Of a stretch of DNA of 64,000 bases, positions 26,490 through 33,313 are shown in pieces. The notes beneath the pieces are model-generated. The model did not search any database and was not told the DNA's origin. It saw only the letters and a program-made list of their open reading frames with translations. The stretch is from Mesorhizobium sp. WSM3860 (GTDB taxonomy: Bacteria > Pseudomonadota > Alphaproteobacteria > Rhizobiales > Rhizobiaceae): the NCBI RefSeq assembly GCF_002294995.1, contig NZ_NSGF01000012.1, positions 62,001 through 126,000 on the forward strand, written 5' to 3'. Numbering within the stretch: the stretch's first letter is position 1; each line of letters opens with the position of its first letter. The position numbers were made by a program, and so were the translations under genes.

Positions 26490-26514
26490 AACTTTTAGAT
26501 ACCGCTGAAGTTCC
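26490..26514 (-). promoter_or_regulatory. RpoE2/EcfG-like promoter for the 43-residue membrane protein
   Basis: GGAAC-N16-AGTT on the minus strand, with the predicted start of transcription about 26 bases before the ATG. Agrees with GGAAC-N18-TT spacing. Confidence 0.4.
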
Positions 26515-26583
26515 TAGCGAGCATTGGCAGGCTATCTCTGGCGAAGGTGCTTCGGGCTGATATCAGGCGCATAGGTCAGTGTG

Positions 26584-26778
26584 ATGCGCTTGCGGCCGCA
26601 GACAGCGCGCTTCAGCCATGGCCTCAAATCGCGTTCCATGGCGGGTGCATCAGAGCCGAAGCGATCGCGGAGTGAGATCGAGCTTCTGATAACGGTGGCA
26701 ATCGAGGCAGCCCGCCGTGACGGACATGCGCGCGTCGATCAGCTGTTGACCAGCCGTTACTCATGCCCGGTGAGGTAG
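26584..26778 (+). CDS. Doubtful small open frame (up to 64 residues)
   Basis: The end ...SEIELLITVAIEAARRDGHARVDQLLTSRYSCPVR looks protein-like, and a diverged copy of its last 64 bases is present at 27521-27588 with the frame broken. No ribosome-binding site is visible for the first ATG or for the internal MAGASEP start. It may itself be a remnant. No known domain. Confidence 0.25.
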   Translation: MRLRPQTARFSHGLKSRSMAGASEPKRSRSEIELLITVAIEAARRDGHARVDQLLTSRYSCPVR

Positions 26779-26799
26779 GCTGCGAACATCCAGGCCGCC

Positions 26800-26890
26800 A
26801 GAAAATTGCAACAGCCCGCTCGGAGAGAGGTCGAGCGGGCTCGGTTGCTCCTATGCGGGACGACTCGGATAACTGGCCGTGCCGCCGAAT
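26800..26890 (-). ncRNA. Candidate stress-induced small RNA with intrinsic terminator
   Basis: On the minus strand a promoter-like GGAAC-N16-GGTT precedes by about 7 bases an 80-90 base stretch that ends in a 10-bp hairpin (CGAGCGGGCT pairing with AGCCCGCTCG, 26813-26841) followed by GTTGCAATTTT. No protein longer than a few codons starts here with a ribosome-binding site. The boundaries are estimates from promoter and hairpin. Confidence 0.35.
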
Positions 26891-26895
26891 TATAA

Positions 26896-26920
26896 AACCG
26901 CTTGCCTGCCAGGATGTTCC
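26896..26920 (-). promoter_or_regulatory. RpoE2/EcfG-like promoter before the candidate small RNA
   Basis: GGAAC-N16-GGTT on the minus strand, followed by the AT-rich TTATAATTC. There is no protein gene directly downstream, only the hairpin-ended stretch. Confidence 0.35.
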
Positions 26921-27055
26921 CCGTCAGCCCGAGTTGGAGAGACCTGCACGCGCGTTGATCCAAGGGGCCCGGGCTGCGGGAAGTCGGGGAACGACCTAAG
27001 CAGACAGTCCGGGCCTTCTAACGCCCCAGTCCAAGGGCGTGGTGCCTCCGGCATT

Positions 27056-27349
27056 TCAACCGTAATGGAACTTCGGCTTTGGCTCGGTACCATCGAATTC
27101 GACGCCGACGCGGTCATTCTTTCGCCATCGAACAACAGCTCTGTAAGCGATGCCGTCAACGGGGACATAAAGCAGAAAGCGTGCTGGAATCTGGATGTCT
27201 GCGGCCACCCTCAGTTCGGCTCCTTGGGAGTGCTGATTGCGTAGAGAGCAGCTGATTTCCGAGTTTTGGAAACCGGTGATAATCGTTGCGCCCTTCAGCA
27301 CGCGCGGGCGATGTTCTCGACGGGGACCGTCTGGAGGCGGGGTTTCCAT
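27056..27349 (-). CDS. PilZ-domain protein
   Basis: About 97 residues from METPPPDGPRREHRPRVLKG. RREHR near the N-terminus resembles the RxxxR of PilZ c-di-GMP-binding domains, and LRNQHSQGAEL is in the place of the (D/N)xSxxG motif with the central residues altered. Beta strands IPARFLLYVPVDGIAYRAVVRWRKNDRVGVEF complete the domain. The imperfect second motif makes c-di-GMP binding uncertain. Other in-frame starts lie upstream (27415, 27631); part of that extension overlaps a decayed repeat on the other strand, so I prefer the short form. Confidence 0.7.
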   Translation of the reverse strand: METPPPDGPRREHRPRVLKGATIITGFQNSEISCSLRNQHSQGAELRVAADIQIPARFLLYVPVDGIAYRAVVRWRKNDRVGVEFDGTEPKPKFHYG

Positions 27350-27520
27350 GGGCTTATAACGTGAACGGCCTTTCAGCGCTCCGTCGAGTCGGAAATTATC
27401 CCCGAGGCTCGGCATTCCAGATTTTATGCCGCCGGGCGATGTTTCCTGCATCGATCGTCCTGCTACCAAGTCTCCGGCAACGCGCGTACCGCCAAAGATC
27501 TCGTGTTGGGAAATCCTGCC

Positions 27521-27588
27521 ATCGAGGCCGCCGGCCATGACAGACACGCCCGCGTCCGTCAGCTCTTGCAGTGTACAGCCGTTACTCA
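27521..27588 (+). pseudogene. Decayed copy of the 3' part of the small frame at 26584-26778
   Basis: ATCGAGGC, then CATGACAGACACGCCCGCGT and GCCGTTACTCA align with 26701-26764 with several substitutions and length changes. The reading frame is broken. It shows that this part of the accessory region has been duplicated and is eroding. Confidence 0.4.
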
Positions 27589-27875
27589 CTGTGGATTCAA
27601 GTTGGGCTCGGCCTTTTGGCTGAATTTCCATTCATTAGCAGATACGCATATATGCCCTTGCCGGCTCTTACCCCTGCCGGCCAAGGCCCGGTGGCGCGCC
27701 CAAAGCCACACCCAAGGCCACCGGGCCACATACCCTGTCGTATAGGCGCCTTGGCCTGCCCAAAATCACGGCCACCAAAATGTAGCGACCACCGGAAAGG
27801 TTAGAGCCCGCTCACCTTGAGGGGTGGCGGGCGGGACTCCCAACGGCGCGGGCCTGGCAGCGCGTACTCCGATCC

Positions 27876-28035
27876 GACTGAAGTCGGACAGGTTGGCGCT
27901 TTGGTCCCGATGCTGAAACCTAAGCCGCGCTGCATGGTTTGATAGAGCCGGCGAGCATCAGTCCCTTCATCGTCGGCGGAAGTGAATAGATGCCCGCCAT
28001 CCCGTTGCCTGGGGTGACGGGCATCTGTTTGGGTT
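27876..28035. repeat. Copy 1 of a duplicated ~160-bp element with hairpin
   Basis: Roughly 80 percent identical by eye to 31610-31768. Both copies hold, on the plus strand, the 10-codon frame MLKPK(P/A)RC(M/I)(V/I) and, at the end, a stem AGATGCCCGCCA / TGACGGGCATCT (27988-28026) followed by GTTTGGGTT. On the minus strand both could encode a similar peptide (LGFSIGTKA). It lies 27 bases before the secreted-protein gene. Confidence 0.65.
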
Positions 28036-28061
28036 CGGGAGCGTCTCGAGAGCTCATAGCG

Positions 28062-28400
28062 ATGAATAAGCTCTTTCCCTTGGCCATGGCGGCATGTCTG
28101 GCGATTGCAGCGCCAGGCGTCTACGCCCTCACGATTCGCCAACCTGCGCCGTCACCGCCGCAGTCCCCCGCCGAGCGTTGCGAATTCTTCCTGTTGAGGC
28201 TGAACTCACGCGAACGCGGAATGGCTTACAAGGCGCTCAGCGCGATCGAAGAGGTCAATCCTCCAAAGGTGACGATCGAGTTTGAGATGCGCAACAAGGC
28301 GCATGCTCCTATCCGGACTACCGGGTCCTGCGAATTCGATCGAAATTGGGGCCGTATCATCTCCTTTACCTTGGACGGCCGGCGCAGCCAGATCTGCTAG
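28062..28400 (+). CDS. Small secreted protein of unknown function (112 residues)
   Basis: MNKLFPLAMAACLAIAAPGVYA is a Sec signal peptide with probable cleavage after VYA. The mature part has two cysteines (RCEFF, GSCEFDRN) plus a final Cys, and ends in a beta-rich stretch (VTIEFEMRNKAHAPIRTTGSCEFDRNWGRIISFTLDGRRSQIC), so a periplasmic domain with a disulfide is likely. I recognise no family. The ATG was chosen because the signal peptide begins there. It sits directly after repeat copy 1, whose hairpin would lie in its leader. Confidence 0.65.
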   Translation: MNKLFPLAMAACLAIAAPGVYALTIRQPAPSPPQSPAERCEFFLLRLNSRERGMAYKALSAIEEVNPPKVTIEFEMRNKAHAPIRTTGSCEFDRNWGRIISFTLDGRRSQIC

Positions 28401-28451
28401 GGCCAAGCGACCCCTCTGCGGAACAGCGAGGCTCGATATTTGCCCGGCTGC

Positions 28452-28571
28452 AAAACTAGGGCCGGTGATTCCCGGCTTCACCCAGTAGGTCGGCACCGGG
28501 CGGGCGCGCGGCTCGGCCAGTTTGCCCTGCTGCACGCGCTGGACAACCGCTCGCGCAAGCCTGCGGGCTAC
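28452..28571 (-). pseudogene. Decayed fragment resembling the C-terminus of a DNA ligase
   Basis: One frame reads VQRVQQGKLAEPR followed by VPTYWVKPGITG. The intact ligase 1.5 kb away ends its C-terminal domain with RVQETRASKPAQRVP and VEWIKPGITG in the same order. No start or catalytic core is present. About 280 further bases up to the next gene show no coding signal. Confidence 0.4.
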
Positions 28572-28851
28572 CGCTGCCGGGGAAAGAGATCGACCGCTGT
28601 AGCCAAACTCACGAGCGCATGCACGGTTCAAAGCCGCAAGGCCTCCCGGCTCGCGCCATGGCTCTGGATAGTAACCATTCGTTCACCATATCAGGGCATC
28701 CTTATTGGAGGCGCCACCCCGCGCCGCCCAAAGTTGGCGGCCGAGGCTTTCTGTAACCCCACACTCCATCAGAATGCGTCGGCCGCCGGCCATTTCGCGG
28801 AGCCGGACCTGGCCCCGCCAAGCCTGGGATCGATGCTGCTGGAACGGCCCC

Positions 28852-29064
28852 ATGAAGACATACAGCGTTGAGGTGATGGCTGGGGACGAGGTGGCGTCCT
28901 ATCATGTCGCCGAAGCGGATACCCCTTGGGAGGCAGCTGAGAAGGCCACCGGTAAGCCGGTCCAAGGCAGACGGGCTGAATGGTCCTGGGTACTGGTGAC
29001 CGATGAGCGGAGCCGGGCGTACTATAAGTATGCCTTCAAGTTTGACGCTTCGAACCGCCTTTGA
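28852..29064 (+). CDS. Small hypothetical protein (70 residues)
   Basis: MKTYSVEVMAGDEVASYHVAEADTPWEAAEKATGKPVQGRRAEWSWVLVTDERSRAYYKYAFK: a compact alpha/beta protein with a strand, helix (PWEAAEKATG) and two strands rich in aromatics. This kind of short protein recurs in Mesorhizobium genomes; no function is known. A decayed fragment of a relative (the part corresponding to DERSRAYYK) lies at 32641-32676. No clear promoter is visible. Confidence 0.65.
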   Translation: MKTYSVEVMAGDEVASYHVAEADTPWEAAEKATGKPVQGRRAEWSWVLVTDERSRAYYKYAFKFDASNRL

Positions 29065-29163
29065 TCCTCAATGCGGTGCGAGACCCAACCGGGACACCGG
29101 GAGAATGTTCCCGGCTCCCGCCGGCGTGACGGAACATCGCGCGGCCGCAGGTGTTCGGGCGCC

Positions 29164-29349
29164 ATGATGACGAAACTTTCCGATCTCCGACCCCCGGTCA
29201 AGGGCACGCGACAGGGCGACGAGCCGGCGCGTGAGCAGGATCATTTCTACAATTGCCGGCGGTGCGGCCAGCAGGTCGACCGGAGGGATCTGCGACAAGT
29301 CATCTGGCATGAGCAGCCCGAGCACGAGCCGCTGGAACTCGACGCCTGA
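29164..29349 (+). CDS. Small zinc-ribbon-like protein (about 61 residues)
   Basis: From MMTKLSDLRPPVKGTRQGDEPAREQDHFYNCRRCGQQVDRRDLRQVIWHEQPEHEPLELDA. The CRRCGQ pair followed by HEQPEH could bind one zinc with Cys2His2-like ligands. Function unknown. A GGAAC-N16-TGTT sequence ends nine bases before the first ATG, so a near-leaderless stress transcript is possible. The upstream part of the longer frame is not protein-like. Confidence 0.6.
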   Translation: MMTKLSDLRPPVKGTRQGDEPAREQDHFYNCRRCGQQVDRRDLRQVIWHEQPEHEPLELDA

Positions 29350-29373
29350 AAGGCTGAGCCAGCGCCACAGGGC

Positions 29374-29565
29374 TCAGTTGCACTTCTCCTGTGGACCGAC
29401 AATCGCGGCCAGGATTGCGTTGCAGGCGCTGCCGATCTCCTCTTCAATCTCATGCTCGGATATTTCGGCCGCCCTCGCATCGGCGAATAACTTGGCCGTC
29501 AACTCAGCAACCGAAATGATATCGGCGCCGACGCTGCCGCGCATTGTCTTTGATCCACTTGCCAT
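29374..29565 (-). CDS. DUF768-like small protein (about 63 residues)
   Basis: MASGSKTMRGSVGADIISVAELTAKLFADARAAEISEHEIEEEIGSACNAILAAIV is acidic and helical and resembles the second half of DUF768 proteins (the IxxxEIxEEVGSVxxxIxxAI pattern). It lies 26 bases after the DUF768 gene in the same direction, as part of the ligase operon. A GTG 15 bases upstream is an alternative start. Confidence 0.55.
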   Translation of the reverse strand: MASGSKTMRGSVGADIISVAELTAKLFADARAAEISEHEIEEEIGSACNAILAAIVGPQEKCN

Positions 29566-29591
29566 AGAATTCTGCCCCACGTTCGCTCATC

Positions 29592-29960
29592 TTACCGCTG
29601 TTCTTTCAAGAAATGAGCCTCACGAAGCAGCGGTTCCCAATCGATTCCGAAGCGCCGGATCAGATCCTGCGCTTGCTCCCTGGTAACGCCTGCTTCCTGG
29701 GCCAGGCGGCCCGCCAGCAAGTCCCTGGCAGCCTCATCGCCATCGGCCAAACCGCGCTCGCGGTGCTGCATCGCCTCGAAGATGACTTCGAACACGCTGT
29801 CGACTTCTTCGTGAAACTCTTTGGGCCTGATGCCTTCACCCTTCGCAGCCGCCATCAGTTCGTCGACAAGGTCGCTGATGGCAACGGGATCATCGGTGAT
29901 GACGTTTGGCAGATGTTCTGCCATCCACATGTCCAGGAACTCCACGGCTCGCGCGCTCAT
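29592..29960 (-). CDS. DUF768 protein (122 residues)
   Basis: The N-terminal 70 residues, MSARAVEFLDMWMAEHLPNVITDDPVAISDLVDELMAAAKGEGI then VDSVFEVIFEAMQHRE, match DUF768, a family described from Mesorhizobium loti with no known function. The C-terminal 50 residues (LAGRLAQEAGVTREQAQDLIRRFGIDWEPLLREAHFL) form an extra helical segment. It follows the ligase gene by 24 bases. Confidence 0.8.
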   Translation of the reverse strand: MSARAVEFLDMWMAEHLPNVITDDPVAISDLVDELMAAAKGEGIRPKEFHEEVDSVFEVIFEAMQHRERGLADGDEAARDLLAGRLAQEAGVTREQAQDLIRRFGIDWEPLLREAHFLKEQR

Positions 29961-29984
29961 GCTGAGACAAGTTGGCCGGCTGCC

Positions 29985-30875
29985 TTAGGTTCCTTCCTCG
30001 AAGTCCTGCAGTGTCGCATGGCGGAGCGTGTGTTCGCCGCGAAGGAACTTCACCCGGCCAGTGATGCCGGGCTTTATCCACTCGACATCATCGGCGAAGG
30101 CGCTCGGCACCCTCTGCGCTGGCTTCGACGCCCTGGTCTCTTGGACACGCTGCCAAAGACGCTCTCTGACGCCCTTGGGAAGCGTCACTGCCGCCATGCC
30201 AGCATATCGGCCATTGCGCGCCATAATCGCAGCAGCAGGCCTCCCAGGCTCGCGCCTGAGGCCCAGCAGCTCGAAGTCGCCGACCTCCCAGCACTTTGTC
30301 TTTACCCAGAAGTCCTGCTTGCCGCTCCGATAGTCGCTAGTGCGGCGCTTCGAGACGATGCCCTCGAGGCCCATCTTCTCGACAGCTTCGAAGAAGACGG
30401 CGCCGTTCCCCTCGACATGATCGCTATACTGGATGATGCCTTTGGCCGGCTTGATCAGGTTCCAGAGCCTCGCCTTGCGCTCGACCAGCGGCAGGGGACG
30501 AATATGATCGCCGTTGAGATACAGCAGGTCGAACGCGACAAACGCCAGCAGCTCGGCGTTCCAGGTCATGCGCGAGTGCATCTCGTGGAAGTTCGGACGG
30601 CCGTCGGGATCCGGCGCAATCACCTCCCCATCGATGATGAAGGATTCCGCGGGTAGCTCTTCGGCCGCCTGGACGATCGGCCAATACCGTTTCGACCAGT
30701 CATGCCCGTTTCGAGAGAAGGCGCGGGCGCCAGCCCAGTCGAGGATCAGCTGGGTTCGGTAGCCGTCATATTTGATCTCGTGCAGCCAATCGTCGCTGAC
30801 CGGCGGCGTCTCGACCTGGACTGGGTCCAGAGGCTTGATGAAGGACAGCCGGGCTCTGCCGGCAGGCTTACGCAT
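29985..30875 (-). CDS. Small ATP-dependent DNA ligase (LigD-ligase-domain type)
   Basis: 296 residues. The nucleotidyl-transfer lysine is in HEIKYDGYRTQL (K-x-D-G-x-R); FIIDGEVIAPD, FVAFDLLYLNG, EGIVSKRR and WVKTKCWE are ligase motifs III to V. The C-terminal OB-fold is short, ending in VEWIKPGITGRVKFLRGEHTLRHATLQDF. It lacks the polymerase and nuclease domains of LigD, like the stand-alone ligases that work with Ku in rhizobial end joining. No ku gene is visible here. A GGAAC-N16-TATT site about 33 bases upstream suggests stress control, as reported for end-joining genes in Sinorhizobium. Confidence 0.9.
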   Translation of the reverse strand: MRKPAGRARLSFIKPLDPVQVETPPVSDDWLHEIKYDGYRTQLILDWAGARAFSRNGHDWSKRYWPIVQAAEELPAESFIIDGEVIAPDPDGRPNFHEMHSRMTWNAELLAFVAFDLLYLNGDHIRPLPLVERKARLWNLIKPAKGIIQYSDHVEGNGAVFFEAVEKMGLEGIVSKRRTSDYRSGKQDFWVKTKCWEVGDFELLGLRREPGRPAAAIMARNGRYAGMAAVTLPKGVRERLWQRVQETRASKPAQRVPSAFADDVEWIKPGITGRVKFLRGEHTLRHATLQDFEEGT

Positions 30876-30907
30876 GCGAACCCCAATGCGAAACTCGAAT
30901 TTGATTC

Positions 30908-30932
30908 AATATGGAACAGTCGCAAGCGTTCC
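30908..30932 (-). promoter_or_regulatory. Weak RpoE2/EcfG-like promoter before the ligase
   Basis: GGAAC-N16-TATT on the minus strand; fits GGAAC-N18-TT but lacks the G of the usual -10. Predicted leader to the ligase ATG is about 26 bases. Confidence 0.3.
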
Positions 30933-31058
30933 GTTAGCGGTTGCTGAAATGCCGATTGCAATGGGGAACAGTCCGACCCAGCGGGCTATGTACGCCTTTT
31001 GGGGAACTACTTTCTTCGCATCCAGCAACTAAACTTAATCCTCGGAAGGAGTGCCAAC

Positions 31059-31301
31059 ATGTCAAATGAGAGCACAAGACTGACGGAAAAGAACTCCGAA
31101 AAGCTTGTTTCAGAGGGCGAGGCGCGCCGGGACTTTTTGAAGAAAGCAGGGCGTTTTGCGGCGGTGACCCCACCGGCCATAACCATTTTGCTCGGCACGA
31201 GCCTGAACTCTGGGGCGATCGCCAAATCGGGAGGAGCACGCCCGGGGAATGGATGGGGTGACAAGAACCACATACATCTCGGGCCTCCGGGGAAGAAATA
31301 A
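31059..31301 (+). CDS. Short twin-arginine-signal protein with Gly/Pro-rich tail (80 residues)
   Basis: A strong GGAAGGA site precedes MSNESTRLTEKNSEKLVSEGEARRDFLKKAGRF. RRDFLKK followed by the hydrophobic stretch FAAVTPPAITILLGTSL is a Tat-type signal set about 27 residues from the start. The remaining tail (SGGARPGNGWGDKNHIHLGPPGKK) is only some 25 residues, glycine-, proline- and histidine-rich. Similar short Tat-like proteins occur in rhizobia without known function. Followed by an intrinsic terminator, so it is a single-gene transcript. It could be a membrane-anchored peptide or the export form of a small product. Confidence 0.7.
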   Translation: MSNESTRLTEKNSEKLVSEGEARRDFLKKAGRFAAVTPPAITILLGTSLNSGAIAKSGGARPGNGWGDKNHIHLGPPGKK

Positions 31302-31349
31302 CTCCGTACGTTGTCGCCGACCGTTTTAAGTGCGCGACATTCCCGAAGA

Positions 31350-31387
31350 AAAGCCCGTTCTGCCTTAACCCGCGGCGGGCTTTCTTT
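31350..31387 (+). terminator. Intrinsic terminator after the short Tat protein
   Basis: An 8-bp stem (AAAGCCCG / CGGGCTTT) with an 18-base loop, the second arm running into TTTCTTT, 48 bases past the stop. Confidence 0.6.
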
Positions 31388-31609
31388 GTGGCCTCTGCCA
31401 GCCCCCGCCAGGCGAGGGTCTTGTCTACGCCGCAAAAGCGTGCGGCGCGCTCTGGCGCTACCAGAGGTGACAGCCGGTCGACACCGAAGGCAGCCTGTCA
31501 AATCAAACTGAACCGAGCTCGCTCGAGTTTTTCACGAGCCTCAGACGGCTCGGATAATCGGGGGCAGAACCGTACGTCGGAGCCTAAACCCTTGCCCGTC
31601 GGGATATGC

Positions 31610-31768
31610 GACAGAAGTCCGAGATGCTGACGCTTTGGTCCCTATGCTGAAACCTAAGGCTCGCTGCATCATTTGATAGGGCCGGTGAGGAAATGCGTCA
31701 CCTTCCTCGTCGGCAGCAGCTAGAGAGATGCCCGCCATTCCCTGGAGTGACGGGCATCTGTTTGGGTT
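31610..31768. repeat. Copy 2 of the duplicated ~160-bp element with hairpin
   Basis: Homologue of 27876-28035, with the 10-codon plus-strand frame at 31644-31676 and the stem AGATGCCCGCCA / TGACGGGCATCT at 31726-31759. It lies 40 bases past the stop of the DUF6894 gene, where the stem could also end that transcript. The rest of the 31388-31808 gap shows no gene. Confidence 0.65.
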
Positions 31769-31808
31769 GAATGAGTACCGCGTACGTGGCCAAGGCCCCC
31801 AGCGCTGA

Positions 31809-32078
31809 TCACTCCTCAGCGCTGGGGCTCTCAGTCTCTTCGCTGACTACAGGCGCGCCCGATTCAACTCTGATCTTCATCATTGGACGCCCGGCCATGT
31901 CGCGTATCGTACAGAGCAATTCGCGGCTCTCGTCCTTGGGATGGTGCGTTCCGACGACAAGTCTGGTGACGATTTCGCAGCCTCGAAGCTTGGCCGAGTC
32001 CTCGTTCGGGAGGATGACCCCACGCGCATCGTGGTAGACTTCGCCACCGTCGGATACATCGAAGAAAAACTTGGGCAT
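31809..32078 (-). CDS. DUF6894-family protein (89 residues)
   Basis: MPKFFFDVSDGGEVYHDARGVILPNEDSAKLRGCEIVTRL matches the DUF6894 start (FFxDV.DG, D.xGxxLPd..AAr), a family of short proteins abundant in rhizobia. The last 20 residues are acidic and probably disordered. Function unknown. It is a single gene, with repeat copy 2 just beyond its 3' end. Confidence 0.75.
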   Translation of the reverse strand: MPKFFFDVSDGGEVYHDARGVILPNEDSAKLRGCEIVTRLVVGTHHPKDESRELLCTIRDMAGRPMMKIRVESGAPVVSEETESPSAEE

Positions 32079-32317
32079 AGCGACCTATAACCTCGCATAT
32101 GCGGGAAAGGTCCACTCACATTTCATACGGTTTGGTAAAACGGGGCTTACCGTGCAATGCCTGCCACGTCGCGCAGCGCCCCCTGCGCGAGCGGACTGTT
32201 TGGGTCGGACCGACTGGATGCGAGGGGGCCTGCAAGCCAGGAACTGCCGGGGAAAGCCGTCCTATTAGTGTACAAAGGAGGGGGATGGGAGGATTACGTT
32301 AGCCTTAACGAATTATA

Positions 32318-32350
32318 GACCGCGCTGTCCTATTTTAAGACAGCGCGGTC
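32318..32350. terminator. Strong 12-bp hairpin
   Basis: GACCGCGCTGTC and GACAGCGCGGTC pair perfectly around the AT-rich loop CTATTTTAA. There is no T-run. Fifty bases upstream on the plus strand a strong AAAGGAGGGGG site is followed by a 5-codon frame (ATG GGA GGA TTA CGT TAG). It may end a small transcript. The rest of the 32079-32692 gap shows a possible 63-codon plus-strand frame (32404-32595) I do not trust. Confidence 0.4.
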
Positions 32351-32640
32351 TCTCCCATCGGCCGCGCAGGCGGCTCCGGCAACACCTAGCAGCCCAACTG
32401 CCAATGTCGGAGCCGCCACCACAGATACCAGCAATGGTTGAATCAACAGTTACCAACCGTCATTACTGGTGCATTTTGCCGATTGTTAAAATGTTGGGAT
32501 GGGCGCGAGGGGTTTGTTTCGCTGTTAAGAATGGGATGGCACCCGGGACTTCAGTCGCAGAAATTGGCCGCTGGTTGGTGCCGGCCTTACAGTAAGGAGA
32601 GAAATCCGGGGTCGACGCGACGAACGGTATTGAGTGCGTG

Positions 32641-32676
32641 CCACTGACGAGCGGAGCCGCGCAGTGTACAAGTAGG
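32641..32676 (+). pseudogene. Fragment of a relative of the 70-residue gene at 28852
   Basis: GACGAGCGGAGCCGCGCAGT then GTACAAGTA matches the codons for DERSRAYYK in the intact gene, but nothing else of that gene is left. Confidence 0.35.
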
Positions 32677-32692
32677 CATGACGAGCGACGAG

Positions 32693-32896
32693 CTATCTGC
32701 CCAGCGGCTTGCGGGAGAGCTCGATCAGTTCGCGCTCGTCGGTGATGCCCGCCATGTAGTTTGCAATAATGCGCGAGGCGCGGTGCTCCTTCTGCTCCTC
32801 CGTTTCGTTGGGTGCAGAGGTGGCCGCAAAAACTCGGCTCAGGGCCTCTATTTCATCGGGATTGAATACGCCCTTTGTCAACCGCCCCATAGGCAT
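32693..32896 (-). CDS. Small hypothetical protein (67 residues)
   Basis: MPMGRLTKGVFNPDEIEALSRVFAATSAPNETEEQKEHRASRIIANYMAGITDERELIELSRKPLGR. All-helical, with the pattern of short Mesorhizobium proteins (GRLTxGVFxxEEIxxLSxVF, then an RIIAxYxxG helix). Function unknown. Two neighbouring ATG codons are possible starts. Confidence 0.6.
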   Translation of the reverse strand: MPMGRLTKGVFNPDEIEALSRVFAATSAPNETEEQKEHRASRIIANYMAGITDERELIELSRKPLGR

Positions 32897-33001
32897 GGCT
32901 TTGCCACCCGTCCAAACACCCCCGCTCAGAATAATCACGTCCGCCGCGCGTGGCTAGTGATACCTGTGGGTTCCACTTTCCGCTCCAAGGCGGCCGTATT
33001 T

Positions 33002-33214
33002 CTAGGCCCGGTTGGCATCGGCACGTTTCTCCTGTGCGCTCTTACAGAGATGATCTAATTTGTCGCGGACCCGATCGTTATCAAGCAGTAGCTTGGCGCG
33101 CGGGAAACCTTTGCTAAGAAGCTCCCGTTCGATGGCTTGCCACCCTTCACAGTCGCCCGATGCGGCAAGTTTCCCAGCCTCGCGCCACATGCGCATGTCA
33201 CTCTTTTGAGACAA
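33002..33214 (-). CDS. Small hypothetical protein (about 70 residues)
   Basis: The frame LSQKSDMRMWREAGKLAASGDCEGWQAIERELLSKGFPRAKLLLDNDRVRDKLDHLCKSAQEKRADANRA is helical and charged. I chose the TTG because GGGAGGAAAGGC sits just before it; the next ATG is 18 bases downstream and the first ATG of the long frame has no such site. No known domain. It is the last bacterial-type gene on this strand before the prophage. Confidence 0.55.
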   Translation of the reverse strand: MSQKSDMRMWREAGKLAASGDCEGWQAIERELLSKGFPRAKLLLDNDRVRDKLDHLCKSAQEKRADANRA

Positions 33215-33313
33215 GCCTTTCCTCCCATGCTTTGCGCTAAGCGTATAGGAGTTCGGGCCGGATCGCGACGACGGGTTTTGCCGCTTCAAATTTCAAACTG
33301 AGAGCGCCGGGGG

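Noticed and set aside
29105..29137. ATGTTCC...GGAACAT inverted repeat as a divergent stress promoter pair
   Set aside because: The leftward site points into the 3' end of a plus-strand gene with no target; only the rightward one has a possible gene, so the pair is not listed as a feature.
29613..30656. Plus-strand frame of 347 codons over the DUF768 and ligase genes
   Set aside because: Antisense to a ligase with all catalytic motifs; no ribosome-binding site or domain.
32404..32595. 63-codon plus-strand frame
   Set aside because: Low-GC codon use unlike its neighbours, no ribosome-binding site and no recognisable motif; probably chance or remnant.
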